Origin: JADJMO01 sp016794445
GTDB taxonomy: Bacteria; Myxococcota_A; Polyangia; Polyangiales; JADJMO01
Assembly: GCA_016794445.1 (NCBI GenBank)
Contig: JAEUKC010000313.1
Location: forward strand, 59,021 to 123,020
DNA length: 64,000 nucleotides
Direction: 5' to 3'
The position numbers were made by a program, and so were the translations under genes. This document shows positions 39,915-49,085 of the stretch, one piece after another. The notes beneath the pieces are model-generated. The model did no database searches and was not told where the DNA came from. It saw nothing but the letters and a program-made list of their open reading frames with translations. Every line of letters starts with the position of its first letter. Within the stretch, counting starts at the first letter, position 1.

Positions 39915-41306
39915 TTACCCACGCCGGCGACGGAGCAAGAGCGCGGCCGCGAACGCCCCGAGCGCGAGCGACGATCGGTCGGCCCGGTCGCCGAACCGAC
40001 ACCCACACCCACCCGCGGCGGCCGTCTCGGTCTCTGCGGGTGGAGCGGCGCCGTCGCCGGCCTGCGCGCGGATCTTGATGGTGAGCTTGGGTGAGAACGG
40101 GTCGTTGGACTGCACCACGATGGCGGTCTCGATCGGCCCTGGCGCGGTCGGCGTGATCGTGGCGCGCAGCGACTCGGTGGTGCCCGCGGCGACGTCGAGG
40201 TGCTTGGTCGTCACCACCGCGACCTTGGTCGGATCGTCCGCGTCGGCCGAGAGCGCCGCCTCGCCGGTGTCGAACACGGTGACGAGCACGGAGGTCTCCT
40301 TGCCGACGGGGATGTTCCCGAGCTCGATGGGCGAAGGGCGTGCCTCGATGCGCGGCAGCGGGAAGCGGAACGCCACCGGGTCGAAATCCCAGGCCTTCTC
40401 GCTGCGGGGCAGCGCCACGGGGATGTCGACGAGATCGACGCTGAACTTGGAGCCGAGGATCTCGAAGAAGAAGCCGGGCACGAAGTGCAGGGTGGTCTGC
40501 TGCCCGAGCTGTCCGTGCACGTTCATCGTCGTGTCGACACCGGGAGACGACGCGAGCGCCAGCTTGGTGAACGGGTTGGTCGCGGTGACGTCGGGCACGC
40601 TGCCCTTGCTCACGAGCTCGTCGAAGGCGACGCGCAGGGTCTGGTAGTCGGCCGCGAACTCGGCCTCCCCCTCGAGCTGGAAACCGCCGCCGATCCCCGG
40701 GATGGGGATGATCGAGTCGGTGATGTCGAGCTTGTAGAGCTCGAGCGGCTTGGTCTTGCCGCTGGTCTTGATCGGCGGCAGGCCGCTCCCGGCGAACGCG
40801 AATGGATCGAACGCCGTCGTGGCCACCGTGGCGAGATCGACCTTGGGGACGCCGGGGATGTCGCCGGTCCACGAGTAGGTCTTGCCCGCGACCTTCACCG
40901 TGAAGCGCGCCTGCGCCTTGACCACGAAGCCGTCGTCGATCGCGAGCAACCCCGTGGCCGCGGTGCCCTTGGGCGTCAGGCGCAGCGGGTCGGGCCAGGT
41001 GGCGTCCACCGTGCCGCCCAGATCCACGCGCGTGCGCCCGTGGAGGTAGGCGAGCAGGCGCACCTGCACCGCGGCGTCCTTGGGCAACCAGCCCGTGTCG
41101 AAGTCGAAGTCGGCGCCGATCTTCTCGGTCTTGGTCAAGACGAACGGCCCGCGCTGACAGCGCAGATCGAGCTTGCCGCACGAGGTCGCGACGACGCTCG
41201 GCGTGGCGGTGGGTTCGAGCGGCCAGTCCGCGCGCGCGTCGGCCGCGAGGGCGAGCGAGAGGAAACCGACCGCGACCGCGGGAACAAAGAAGGAAGGCGA
41301 CCGCAT
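39915..41306 (-). CDS. MYXO-CTERM sorted surface protein
   Basis: A 463-residue protein. The Sec signal ends LALAADARADWPLEP. The body is beta-rich with PDVTATNPFTKLAL and a late ASH/choice-of-anchor-like domain (SPIELGNIPVGKETSVLVTVFDTGEAALS, SNDPFSPKLTIKI). The C-terminus is a MYXO-CTERM signal: GGCGCRFGD, a hydrophobic stretch LALGAFAAALLL and RRRRG. In myxobacteria that signal is processed and anchors proteins to the outer surface through its Cys. Start at ATG 41306. It diverges from the lipocalin-like gene over 44 bases. Confidence 0.88.
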   Translation of the reverse strand: MRSPSFFVPAVAVGFLSLALAADARADWPLEPTATPSVVATSCGKLDLRCQRGPFVLTKTEKIGADFDFDTGWLPKDAAVQVRLLAYLHGRTRVDLGGTVDATWPDPLRLTPKGTAATGLLAIDDGFVVKAQARFTVKVAGKTYSWTGDIPGVPKVDLATVATTAFDPFAFAGSGLPPIKTSGKTKPLELYKLDITDSIIPIPGIGGGFQLEGEAEFAADYQTLRVAFDELVSKGSVPDVTATNPFTKLALASSPGVDTTMNVHGQLGQQTTLHFVPGFFFEILGSKFSVDLVDIPVALPRSEKAWDFDPVAFRFPLPRIEARPSPIELGNIPVGKETSVLVTVFDTGEAALSADADDPTKVAVVTTKHLDVAAGTTESLRATITPTAPGPIETAIVVQSNDPFSPKLTIKIRAQAGDGAAPPAETETAAAGGCGCRFGDRADRSSLALGAFAAALLLRRRRG

Positions 41307-41350
41307 CTGGCTTGTGGCGAGTCTAACCCGGGGGCAGGATTCGTGCACCG

Positions 41351-42457
41351 ATGGACGCCGAAGGCTGGAACCTCACTCGCTTCGACAAGGGCACCGTCGA
41401 CCCGGCCAAGGGTCACCTCGAGAGCACCTTCGTGAAGCTGAACGATCCCGCGGGCAAGCGCGCGCTCTGGGTCAAGGCCACGATCTTCGCGCCCACCGAG
41501 CGCACGAGCGGCGGGCCTCCGCACGAGCGCGGGCGCACCGTGGCCGAGTCCTGGGCCATCGCCTTCGATCGCCTCCCCGACGACGCACCGCCGATCAGCT
41601 ACCGCGAGCACACTGCCGGCGAGGGGGCGCCGCTGCGCCACGTCGCCGTCAAGCGCACCGTCGCCGTCGAGGAGGCCACGCTCGCCCGCACGCGCCCCTA
41701 CCACCTCGAGTGGGCCGGGGTGTCGTTCGACGGCCGCCGGCTCGTCGGCGAGATCGAGCACGGAGCGGCGGCCATCCGCTTCGACCTCGAGCTCTCGGCG
41801 CGCGATCCTTCGCCGCTCGTCCACTTCCCCTTCCCCTCGATGTACGAGGGCCGCTTCCCGAAGAGCAAGCTCGTCTCGCCGATCTTCGACGCGCTCGCGA
41901 GCGGCGAGATCGAGGTGCGCCGCAAGGACGGGCGTCGCACCTGGGAGGTCAAGGACTGGCCCGCGATGGAGGGGCACAACTGGGGCGTCGGGCACGCCGA
42001 CCTCTACGCGTGGGCCCACGTCAACGCGTGGAACGAGCCCGAGGGACGCGGCGTCGTCCTCGAGGGCTTCTCCGGCAAGGTGAAGGTCGGGCGGCTCACG
42101 ACACCACTCGTCTCGCTCGTCGCGCTCCGCCACAAGGGCGTGCGCTACGAGGTGCACGGCGCGCTCGATCTCGCGCGCACGCGTGGGCGCATCGAGCGGC
42201 TGCGGCGGTGGGAGTTCTCGGCGCACCAGGCCGGTGCGACGATCGAGGGCGACATCGAGCTCACGCCGGACGACACGGTGGGCCTCTACTACCCGAACCC
42301 CACCGGCGAGATGACCTACTGCCTCAACTCCAAGATCGCCCGCGCACGGCTGCGGTTCACCCCGCGCGGCCGCGCGCCGCTGGTGCTCACGAGCGACGCG
42401 GCCGCGCTCGAGATCGGTACCCACGATCCCCGGCACGGGATCCGGATGTACGTGTGA
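41351..42457 (+). CDS. Lipocalin-fold protein (CrtC/AttH or tocopherol-cyclase-like)
   Basis: A 368-residue soluble beta-rich protein. A first lipocalin-like half begins WNLTRFDKGTVDPAKGHLES with SWAIAFDR and HFPFPSMYEGRFPKSKLVSP. The centre has MEGHNWGVGHADLYAWAHVN, the H-x-WG ... W.W pattern of CrtC/AttH and tocopherol cyclase-like proteins. The second half is also beta-rich (GKVKVGRLTTPLVSLVALR). The family handles hydrophobic polyene or tocopherol-like ligands; no partner pathway is next to it. The stop overlaps the GTG of a 62-residue membrane protein. Confidence 0.6.
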   Translation: MDAEGWNLTRFDKGTVDPAKGHLESTFVKLNDPAGKRALWVKATIFAPTERTSGGPPHERGRTVAESWAIAFDRLPDDAPPISYREHTAGEGAPLRHVAVKRTVAVEEATLARTRPYHLEWAGVSFDGRRLVGEIEHGAAAIRFDLELSARDPSPLVHFPFPSMYEGRFPKSKLVSPIFDALASGEIEVRRKDGRRTWEVKDWPAMEGHNWGVGHADLYAWAHVNAWNEPEGRGVVLEGFSGKVKVGRLTTPLVSLVALRHKGVRYEVHGALDLARTRGRIERLRRWEFSAHQAGATIEGDIELTPDDTVGLYYPNPTGEMTYCLNSKIARARLRFTPRGRAPLVLTSDAAALEIGTHDPRHGIRMYV

Positions 42458-42642
42458 AGCCGCGGGCCACGCTCTACGTCGGCGTGCTCGCCTGGGTGTT
42501 CGCGCTCGCGTTGATGCCCGCCGAGATCGCCGCCGGCCGCGCGCGGGCCAAGGCCAACGCGCGCACCGTCGGCACGGTCACCCTCGCGTTCGTGGCGGCG
42601 GTGCTGGTGCTGCACGGCCTGCCCCGTCGCCGCTCGGGGTGA
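42454..42642 (+). CDS. Short two-helix membrane protein
   Basis: A 62-residue frame starting at a GTG that overlaps the previous stop (GTGTGA). It predicts two membrane helices (ATLYVGVLAWVFALALM and TVTLAFVAAVLVLHGL) joined by an Ala/Arg/Lys loop and ends in RRRSG. No known family; the tight overlap and hydrophobic pattern support a real gene. Confidence 0.5.
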   Translation: MKPRATLYVGVLAWVFALALMPAEIAAGRARAKANARTVGTVTLAFVAAVLVLHGLPRRRSG

Positions 42643-42650
42643 TCAGCCGT

Positions 42651-43496
42651 TCACCCGCCGCCGCACGTGCCGTTGTTGCACTTCGGCGCGGTGGTCGGGC
42701 AGTCCTTGTCGGACTTGCACGCGACGCACTTCTTGTCGCGGCAGAACGGCGTGGCGCCGCCGCAGTTCTTGTCGTTGGTGCACTGCACGCAGCGCTCGCC
42801 GTCGCAGACAGGCACGCCCGCCGGGCAGTCCGCGTTGGTCAAGCACGTGGCGCACTCGCCCGTCGACACGTTGCAGATCGGGGCGCTCGCCGGGCAGCCC
42901 GCGTTCGACGTGCAGCCCGCGCGACACGTGCCCTCGCCGCGACAGATGGGCGTACCGGCGGGACAGTCCGCGCTGGTCAGACACTGCACGCAGCGACCCG
43001 CGGAGCGGAGGCAGTGCGGCGCCGCGGTCCCACACTGGCTGTCGACGAGGCAACCGATGCACTGCTTGGTGACCGGGTCGCAGAACGGCCGGGAGGTGCC
43101 GGCGCAGTCGGCGTCGCCCGCGCAGCCGACGCAGGCACCGGTGGCCGTGTCGCACTTGGGTGCGTCGCCGGAGCAGGACGTCGCCGTGCACGTGGGCTTG
43201 CACGTGTGATCGCGCGGCGTGCAGGCGGGCGCCGAGGCGGGGCAGTCCGCGTTCGATGCGCACAGCTCGCACTTGCCGAGCAAGCACCGCGGACGGCCGG
43301 CGGGACACGCCGCATCGTTGGCGCATTCGACGCAGCCCAGGGTCGGGTCGCACGTCTGCGGCGCGGTGCAGCCCTTGCCGCAGGCACCGCCGAGACCCGT
43401 ACCACCTGGATCGACGGAGGTGGACGAGGAGCACGCAAACGCGAGCGCGCCCATCGTGCCCAGGACCAGTGCCATGGAGAGAAGACGATGCGTCAT
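42651..43496 (-). CDS. Cys-rich repeat lipoprotein
   Basis: A 281-residue exported protein. The signal peptide ends GALAFAC (lipobox, about Cys22). The rest is a row of about seven repeats of 30-40 residues of the form CxxCxxxxDCPAGxPxCxxGxCxxC (for example CLTSADCPAGTPIC, CTSNAGCPASAPIC, CLTNADCPAGVPVC), each with six or so Cys likely in disulphides. Similar proteins are abundant in myxobacteria and predicted on the cell surface; function unknown. The ATG at 43496 follows GGTACTGGAGCCGC. Confidence 0.8.
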   Translation of the reverse strand: MTHRLLSMALVLGTMGALAFACSSSTSVDPGGTGLGGACGKGCTAPQTCDPTLGCVECANDAACPAGRPRCLLGKCELCASNADCPASAPACTPRDHTCKPTCTATSCSGDAPKCDTATGACVGCAGDADCAGTSRPFCDPVTKQCIGCLVDSQCGTAAPHCLRSAGRCVQCLTSADCPAGTPICRGEGTCRAGCTSNAGCPASAPICNVSTGECATCLTNADCPAGVPVCDGERCVQCTNDKNCGGATPFCRDKKCVACKSDKDCPTTAPKCNNGTCGGG

Positions 43497-43551
43497 GCGG
43501 CTCCAGTACCGAGACGCCGCACCGAGCAGGCACCGCCAGCGTACGATTCCG

Positions 43552-44445
43552 TCAGAACCAGAATCGGGCCCCTGCCCCGCCCGACCAACCGAGCACGGAG
43601 AGCGTGCCACGGTCTTCGTCGCCCACCCGGACCCGGGTGCGCGGCAGGGTGAGCACGGGACCCGTCTCACCGAAGAGGAAGAGGCGCGGGCCGAGCGCGA
43701 ACGACGCGTGGACGAAGGGGGCCATCTCGAAGGTCCAGCGCGAACGCGCGATGTCGCCATCCGCGCGGTGCCGCTCGACCCACTGGTGACCGATCGCCAC
43801 GTCGGCGCCCAGGGCCACGCGCCACCGGGAGCGGTCAAGGATCACGCCCGCGGCCCCCGCGGCGAGTCGCACCGAGAGCACCTCGGCGTCGGCGCGGCTG
43901 CTCGTCCCCAGCCGAAAGCCCGTAGAAGCCCGGAGCCAGCCCTCGTCGAAGCGCAGGACCGCGCCCATGCGCGCGCCGAACGCCCCCTCGTCGACGTCGA
44001 ACCCGTGCGCAGCCTCGATCGCGAGATCGAGCCCGTAGACGAGCCGGGGGCCGCGCGGGGCTGGCGGGCCCGGGCGCGACGCCGCGACGGCCCCCTCGAG
44101 CATGGAGGACAACACGAGGCCGACCGTACGACCACGCTCGCTCTCCTGGTCGGAGGTGGTGAAGGTGAGGTCGCGGTCGGCGAAGTCGTTCCCGCCCGTG
44201 CCCACATGGAGGTGCACGCTGGCGTGGTCGGGGTGACTCCACGCGATCTCGACGACCGCGGTCGAGCCGGTCGAGGTGCGCAGCGCGACGAGCTTGTCGT
44301 CGTCGAGCGGCTTTTGCACCTCGCGGACCAGCACCTGGTCGCCCGCGAGCAACGTGCCCCTCATGGCCACGATCGCCGCGTCGGCGGGGGGACAGTGGAG
44401 CTCACCCGCGGACAGGACGACCACGACGACGATGGTGCCGGGCAT
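43552..44445 (-). CDS. Secreted beta-rich protein, possible outer-membrane barrel
   Basis: A 297-residue protein. The N-terminus MPGTIVVVVVLSAGELHC is a short signal-like helix. The first 100 residues hold mixed strands; the C-terminal 180 have alternating strands rich in Arg/Gly/aromatics (GARMGAVLRF, LRASTGFRLG, RWRVALGADVAIGH, APFVHASFALGPRLFLFGE) and end in the aromatic GARFWF, the usual beta-barrel C-terminal signature. No family recognised. It follows the Cys-rich lipoprotein gene by 27 bases; TAGGTT lies seven bases before its ATG. Confidence 0.6.
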   Translation of the reverse strand: MPGTIVVVVVLSAGELHCPPADAAIVAMRGTLLAGDQVLVREVQKPLDDDKLVALRTSTGSTAVVEIAWSHPDHASVHLHVGTGGNDFADRDLTFTTSDQESERGRTVGLVLSSMLEGAVAASRPGPPAPRGPRLVYGLDLAIEAAHGFDVDEGAFGARMGAVLRFDEGWLRASTGFRLGTSSRADAEVLSVRLAAGAAGVILDRSRWRVALGADVAIGHQWVERHRADGDIARSRWTFEMAPFVHASFALGPRLFLFGETGPVLTLPRTRVRVGDEDRGTLSVLGWSGGAGARFWF

Positions 44446-44452
44446 CGGACGG

Positions 44453-44458
44453 AACCTA
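44453..44458 (-). promoter_or_regulatory. -10-like element TAGGTT, 7 bases before the start at 44445
   Basis: Minus-strand TAGGTT with a seven-base gap to the ATG, in the 27-base space after the Cys-rich lipoprotein gene. Confidence 0.35.
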
Positions 44459-44472
44459 GCTCGGGCCTCGGG

Positions 44473-45261
44473 TCATGGCGTAGGGCAGCTCGAGGCTTCG
44501 ATGCAGATCGGGCTCCCACCGCCGAGCAGCGGTGGGCAGCAGCGCGGACGATCGCCCGTGCAGGCCGCACAAGGACACGCCTTGCAGAAGGCCGCGCCCA
44601 CGTATTCGCGGCACTCGCCGGCCACGCACACGCGCTCGACGTCGCACCTCCGGCCGCACTCGCCGCAGTGGGCGTTGCTCGTCAGGAGGTCGACGCAGGC
44701 GCCCGAACACTCGGAGAGGCTGCCCGCGCACTTCGCCACGCAGGCGCTGCCCGAGCACACGAGCCCGCCGCCGCACGCCTTGCCGCAACCGCCGCAGTGG
44801 GCGGGGTCGTTGCGGGTGTCGACGCACGTGCCGCCGCAGTTGGTCGCGTTCGGTCGACAGGTGCAGACGCCGCCCACGCACATCTCACCGGACGCACACT
44901 GCTTGCCGCAGGCGCCGCAGTGGTCCGCGTTGCTCGTGACGTCCGTGCAGTTCGCGCCGACGCCCCCGCACTTGCCGCTCGCCGGGCAGCCGCAGCTACC
45001 GCTCAGGCAGCTCGGGGTCGCGCCGCTGCAGACCTTGCCGCAACCTCCACAGTGGGAGGGGTCGGAGCTGGTGTCGACGCACAGCGCACCACACGAGGTC
45101 GCCGCGCACCCCGCGTCGGTCACGTCCGCCGTCGCCGTGTCGGTCGTGGTGGCCGTGTCCGCTGGACCGCTGTCTTCGGCGGGAAAGACCAGGTCGGCGC
45201 CATTGCAGCCAGCGAGCACGAGGCCCACCAGCTGCGCCGCCCACCTACCTGTCCGCTGCAT
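44473..45261 (-). CDS. Cys-rich surface lipoprotein
   Basis: A 262-residue exported protein. The signal peptide ends GLVLAGC (lipobox, Cys19). An Asp/Thr/Ala spacer (TATTTDTATADVTDAG) leads to a domain of repeated units containing HCGGCGKVC, HCGACGKQC, HCGGCGKAC and HCGECGRRC, each preceded by CVDTxxDPxHCG, the 'stigma/Cys-rich myxobacterial' repeat. The end is a CPCAACTGDRPRCCPPLL cluster. Probably disulphide-stabilised and displayed on the outer membrane. It diverges from the ECF sigma gene over 80 bases. Confidence 0.8.
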   Translation of the reverse strand: MQRTGRWAAQLVGLVLAGCNGADLVFPAEDSGPADTATTTDTATADVTDAGCAATSCGALCVDTSSDPSHCGGCGKVCSGATPSCLSGSCGCPASGKCGGVGANCTDVTSNADHCGACGKQCASGEMCVGGVCTCRPNATNCGGTCVDTRNDPAHCGGCGKACGGGLVCSGSACVAKCAGSLSECSGACVDLLTSNAHCGECGRRCDVERVCVAGECREYVGAAFCKACPCAACTGDRPRCCPPLLGGGSPICIEASSCPTP

Positions 45262-45329
45262 TCACCTGCTCAGTACCATCAGAAGCGGTCGACAGGCACG
45301 ACCACCGCCTGATGTGGGGAGGGTCGCGG

Positions 45330-45335
45330 TACCAT
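45330..45335 (+). promoter_or_regulatory. -10-like element TACCAT, 6 bases before the sigma-factor start
   Basis: TACCAT then six bases then GTG at 45342, in the 80-base divergent gap. Predicts a leaderless sigma-factor transcript. Confidence 0.4.
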
Positions 45336-45341
45336 CGAGAC

Positions 45342-46040
45342 GTGCCGCCCCGCCCCGCCCTCCGGCTCGTGCCCCCCGCTCCGGGGAGTGCCGTTCCGTC
45401 CGAGCAACAGGCGCCGGAGTCGTTCGTCCAGAAGGGCGGAGGGGAGGAGCGCCGCCCCACCCTCGACGACCTCGAGATCGTCAACGGCATCCTCGCGGGT
45501 GACCCTTCCGTCGCCACCGCCTTCCACGACCGCGCGCGGCCCCGCATCGACGCGACGATCGTGCGGCTGCTCGGCCGTCGTGAGGTCGACCACGAGGACT
45601 CGGTCCAGAACGTCCTCATCGCGATCGTCGATTCGCTGCCCCGCTTCCGCGGCGAGTGCTCGCTCGACACGTGGGTCGCCCGCATCACCGCGCACACGAT
45701 CTGGAAGGAGCTCCGTCGGCGGACCACCGCCCGGAAGATCTTCGACCCGGCCGAGCTCGACCCGGAGTCGCTGATGGGCGAGCCCGACCTCGAGCACCGC
45801 ATCGGCACCAAGAACCTCCTCGGCAAGGTACGCGAGCACCTCGCGGCCCTCGACCCGCAGAAGTCGTGGACGCTGATCCTCCACGACGTCGCGGGGTTCG
45901 ACCTGCGCGAGGTGGCCGAGATCACCGAGGTGAGCGTGGCGGCGGCGCAGTCGCGCCTCGTCCGCGGACGCCGCGACCTCGAAGAGCGCCTCCGCGACGA
46001 CCCCGAGTTCCGCGACCTGATGCAGCGAGGTGGCCGATGA
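45342..46040 (+). CDS. ECF-type RNA polymerase sigma-70 factor
   Basis: A 232-residue sigma factor. After a Pro/Ala-rich N-terminus (residues 1-40), region 2 is visible as HEDSVQNVLIAIVDSLPRFRG and SLDTWVARITAHTIWKELRRR, and region 4 as ALDPQKSWTLILHDVAGFDLR, EVAEITEVSVAAAQSRLVRGR. It is the ECF type (regions 2 and 4 only). The GTG at 45342 is chosen because of TACCAT upstream. Its stop overlaps the FecR-domain gene (ATGA), giving the common sigma/regulator pair. Confidence 0.9.
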   Translation: MPPRPALRLVPPAPGSAVPSEQQAPESFVQKGGGEERRPTLDDLEIVNGILAGDPSVATAFHDRARPRIDATIVRLLGRREVDHEDSVQNVLIAIVDSLPRFRGECSLDTWVARITAHTIWKELRRRTTARKIFDPAELDPESLMGEPDLEHRIGTKNLLGKVREHLAALDPQKSWTLILHDVAGFDLREVAEITEVSVAAAQSRLVRGRRDLEERLRDDPEFRDLMQRGGR

Positions 46041-47263
46041 GCGATCGTCCTCTCTTCGCCAAGCTGGCCACCGACGCCCTCGCGAAGGCCGCGCCGGCGG
46101 AGACCCGTGGCCCGACCGAGCTCGAACGCGCGCGCGCCATCGCGGTGGCCGCGGCGGCGATCGCGCAGGCCAGGCGGGTGCGCGACGCGCGCCGGCGGCG
46201 CCTGGTCGGGGGCGGAGTCGTGTTCGCGGTGGCCGCCGCGGCGGCGTCGATCTTCCTCGTGCGTACGCGCACCGCGCCGAGCGCACCGGTCGTCGCCACG
46301 TCGGTGCGCGCGCGGGCCGTCGCGGGGGAGCCGACCGTCTGGCGCATGGGCATGTCCGAGCCGCTGCACGGGGACGTCACGCTGCAGGCGGGCGATCGCG
46401 TGCGGGCGATGGCGGGCGGCGCGGCGCAGCTGCAGATGTCGACCGGGAGCCAGGTCGCACTCGAAGAGGGCGGCGACCTCACGCTGGTGGGCGTGCAGAG
46501 CGCAGACGTCCTCGCGCTCTCGGCGGGCGCGGCGCGTTTCCAGGTCGCCAAGGTGAGCACCGGTCGGCGGTTCCTCGTGCGCACCGGAGACACCGAGATC
46601 GAGGTCCGGGGCACGGCGTTCCGGGTGAGCGTGGTGCCGCTCGATCCTTCGTGCGACGTCGCCTCGCCGACGCGCGTCGAGGTCACGGAGGGGCGGGTGG
46701 TCGTGCGCTTCCACGGCGCCGAGACCGTCCTGAACGCGGGCGGCAAGTGGCCGGCCGGCTGCAGCGTGATCGCTGCGGCGCCCGTGGCGAAGGGCGCGAC
46801 CTTCGCCGGATCCCCCGGGTCGGAGCCGCTGCCGTCTCCGCCCTTGCCGCCGTCGGAGCCGGCCTTTCACCCGAAATCCCCGCTCCAGCCGAAATCGTCG
46901 CTCCTCGCGCCCACGCCGTCGTCGCCTGCGCCGACGACGACCGCAGCGCCGGCGGCGACGGTCGATACCTCACCCACGGCGCCCACGACGGCGGTCGCCA
47001 AGAAGTCGTCCGACCTCGGCGCGCAGAACGATCTGTTCACGCTCGGTATCGACAAGAAGAAGGCCGGCGACCTCGGCGGCGCGCGCGCCGCGTTCGATCG
47101 CTACCTCGCGCTCTACCCCGACGGCGCGCTCGTGGAGAGCGCCACGGTGGAGAAGATGCGGCTCTCGAGCGGCGCCGCGCAGAAGAGCGTCGCCGGCAGC
47201 TACCTCGCGCGCTGGCCCAAGGGCTTCGCCCGCGCCGAGGCCCAGGCCATTCTCGACAAGTGA
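46037..47263 (+). CDS. FecR-domain membrane regulator with C-terminal TPR-like part
   Basis: A 408-residue protein. Cytoplasmic residues 1-55, one membrane helix (VGGGVVFAVAAAAASIFLV, about 58-76), then a periplasmic FecR domain (TLQAGDRVRAMAGGAAQL, LALSAGAARFQVAK, FLVRTGDTEIEVRGTAFRV, VTEGRVVVRF). A Pro/Ser/Thr-rich linker (about 265-325) leads to a TPR-like tail (LFTLGIDKKKAGDLGGARAAF). It lies in the position of an anti-sigma or co-regulator for the ECF factor. The signal sensed is unknown; there is no TonB receptor nearby. Confidence 0.82.
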   Translation: MSDRPLFAKLATDALAKAAPAETRGPTELERARAIAVAAAAIAQARRVRDARRRRLVGGGVVFAVAAAAASIFLVRTRTAPSAPVVATSVRARAVAGEPTVWRMGMSEPLHGDVTLQAGDRVRAMAGGAAQLQMSTGSQVALEEGGDLTLVGVQSADVLALSAGAARFQVAKVSTGRRFLVRTGDTEIEVRGTAFRVSVVPLDPSCDVASPTRVEVTEGRVVVRFHGAETVLNAGGKWPAGCSVIAAAPVAKGATFAGSPGSEPLPSPPLPPSEPAFHPKSPLQPKSSLLAPTPSSPAPTTTAAPAATVDTSPTAPTTAVAKKSSDLGAQNDLFTLGIDKKKAGDLGGARAAFDRYLALYPDGALVESATVEKMRLSSGAAQKSVAGSYLARWPKGFARAEAQAILDK

Positions 47264-47267
47264 GGCC

Positions 47268-49085
47268 TCAGGGCTTCTTGGGGGCGGCGCTCGGGGCGGG
47301 GGAGGCAGCGGGGGACACCGCTTCCATCTCCTCGGCCGTGGGCCAGCGGCCCTTCGCCTTCCAGTGCACCCAGCGGGCGACGAGGTCGATCTCGTCGCGG
47401 AGGTCGACGTTCTTCGCGAACGCGGGCATGTGGTTCTTCCGGGTCGAGGCCTCGGGCTTGTACGTCTGGCCGTCGGCCGGGTCGGCGATCTGCGCGCGCA
47501 GCCAGCGGTAGCTGCCCCAGCCCGTGAGATCGGGGGCGAGCTCGCTGTCGTCGCCGCCCTTGCCATCCTTCTTGTGGCACCCCTCGCAGGCGCGCCCGTA
47601 CCCCTCGGCCCCCTTCGCGTCCGACGCGCCCGCGACGTACGACGCGACGGCCTTGATCTCGGCCTCCGGCATCGCCTTGAACTCGCTCTCCTTGCCAGCC
47701 GGCGCCTTGGTCACGCTCGGCATCTCCCCCTTCAACGGCGAGCGACCGAAGCGGTGGTTGCCGTCGGGGTCGCGCATCGTCTCCTCGACCCACGCCGCCG
47801 AGCCCCAGCCCTGCAGATCGGGCGCCGTGGTCTCGTCCTTCGCGCCGGGCGCGACCGGACCGAGCCGGTGACACGTCGCGCAGGCCTTGTTCCACAGCTC
47901 CTGACCGCGCAGCTGCGGGTCGCGCGCGAGCATCACCAGCGGCCCCTCCGGCGGGACGCCCTTCTTCGCGAGCTCGTTCGCGTACGCCGCGCGCTCGTCG
48001 GCGAGCTTGCGGGCCTCGAGGTACTTCTTGTCCTTCGCGTCGCCGGCGCGCGCGAGCATCGTCAACGCGGCCACGCCCGCGAGACCGAGCCCGAGGAGCG
48101 CGAGCCACGGGAGGCGCGCCCGCACCGCCGTGGTCGGGCTGCGATCGAGGAACGGCAGCGCCACTAGGAAACCCCCGGCCACCGCCGGCACCACCAGCGT
48201 GCCGACGATCTCGAGCGGACCGTGGAAGTACTTGAGCAGCTGGAACAGCGCGAGGAAGTACCACTCGGGGCGCGCCGGGTAGTCGCTGGAAGGGTCGGCG
48301 GGCGCATCGAGATCGGCGCCGTGGTGCCGGAGCACGAGGGCCAGCACCACGCCGAGGACCGCGCACGCGGCGAGCACGTCGAGGGCGAGCTGCTTCGGGT
48401 AGAACCGGTCGACCTTGGCGAGGTCCGCACCAGCCGGCGGGGTGACGCCGTGCTTGCGGAACAGCGCGACGTGGATCGCGATCGCGACCATCATCGCCAT
48501 CGGCAGGACCCCGACGTGCAGCGCGTAGAACCGGGTCAGGGTCAGGTGCCCGTACTGGTTTCCACCCTGCGCGAGGCGCTGCACCTGCACGCCGACGCCC
48601 GGGATCGTGCCGAAGATGTTGGTGGCGACGCGCGTCGCCCAGTAGCCCTTCTGGTCCCACGGGAGCAGGTATCCGGTGAGGGACAGGCCGAGCACGAGCC
48701 CGAACAACACGAGGCCGAAATACCAGTTACCCTCGCGCGGGCGCTTGTACGCGCCGTAGATCGCGGTCTGCAGCAGGTGCGCCCCGAGCAGCACCACCGT
48801 CGCGCCCGAGCCGAAGTGGTGGAGGCCGCGCACGAGCCAGCCGCCGGGCAGCGCGTGCTGGATGTGGTGGACGCTCGCCCAGGCCGTCGTCGCCGAGGGT
48901 GCGTACGCCGTCATCAGGAGGAGGCCGGTCGCGAGCTGCACGAGGATGCAGACCAGGAGCGCGCTGCCGAAGACGTACCCGAAGCGCGCGCCGCCGGGGA
49001 TCGGCTCGTCGAGCGCCTCGCGCAGGAGCTTGCGGTGGCCGAGGCGCTCGTCGACCGCGTCACCGATGCGAGAGAACAGGCTCAT
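47268..49085 (-). CDS. Cytochrome b fused to a di-haem c-type domain (bc-complex subunit)
   Basis: A 605-residue protein. Residues 1-370 are a full-length cytochrome b: haem-ligand His in LHHFGSGATVVLLGAHLLQ and LHVGVLPMAMMVAIAIHVAL, GYLLPWDQKGYWATRV, and the quinol-site PEWYFLALFQLLKY. Residues about 385-590 add two c-type haem sites, ACATCH and ACEGCH, in two Cys-x2-Cys-His domains. The fusion replaces a separate cytochrome c1. It should form a quinol:cytochrome c reductase with the Rieske protein coded just upstream (ATGA overlap). A Pro/Ala/Ser-rich tail ends it. Confidence 0.9.
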   Translation of the reverse strand: MSLFSRIGDAVDERLGHRKLLREALDEPIPGGARFGYVFGSALLVCILVQLATGLLLMTAYAPSATTAWASVHHIQHALPGGWLVRGLHHFGSGATVVLLGAHLLQTAIYGAYKRPREGNWYFGLVLFGLVLGLSLTGYLLPWDQKGYWATRVATNIFGTIPGVGVQVQRLAQGGNQYGHLTLTRFYALHVGVLPMAMMVAIAIHVALFRKHGVTPPAGADLAKVDRFYPKQLALDVLAACAVLGVVLALVLRHHGADLDAPADPSSDYPARPEWYFLALFQLLKYFHGPLEIVGTLVVPAVAGGFLVALPFLDRSPTTAVRARLPWLALLGLGLAGVAALTMLARAGDAKDKKYLEARKLADERAAYANELAKKGVPPEGPLVMLARDPQLRGQELWNKACATCHRLGPVAPGAKDETTAPDLQGWGSAAWVEETMRDPDGNHRFGRSPLKGEMPSVTKAPAGKESEFKAMPEAEIKAVASYVAGASDAKGAEGYGRACEGCHKKDGKGGDDSELAPDLTGWGSYRWLRAQIADPADGQTYKPEASTRKNHMPAFAKNVDLRDEIDLVARWVHWKAKGRWPTAEEMEAVSPAASPAPSAAPKKP

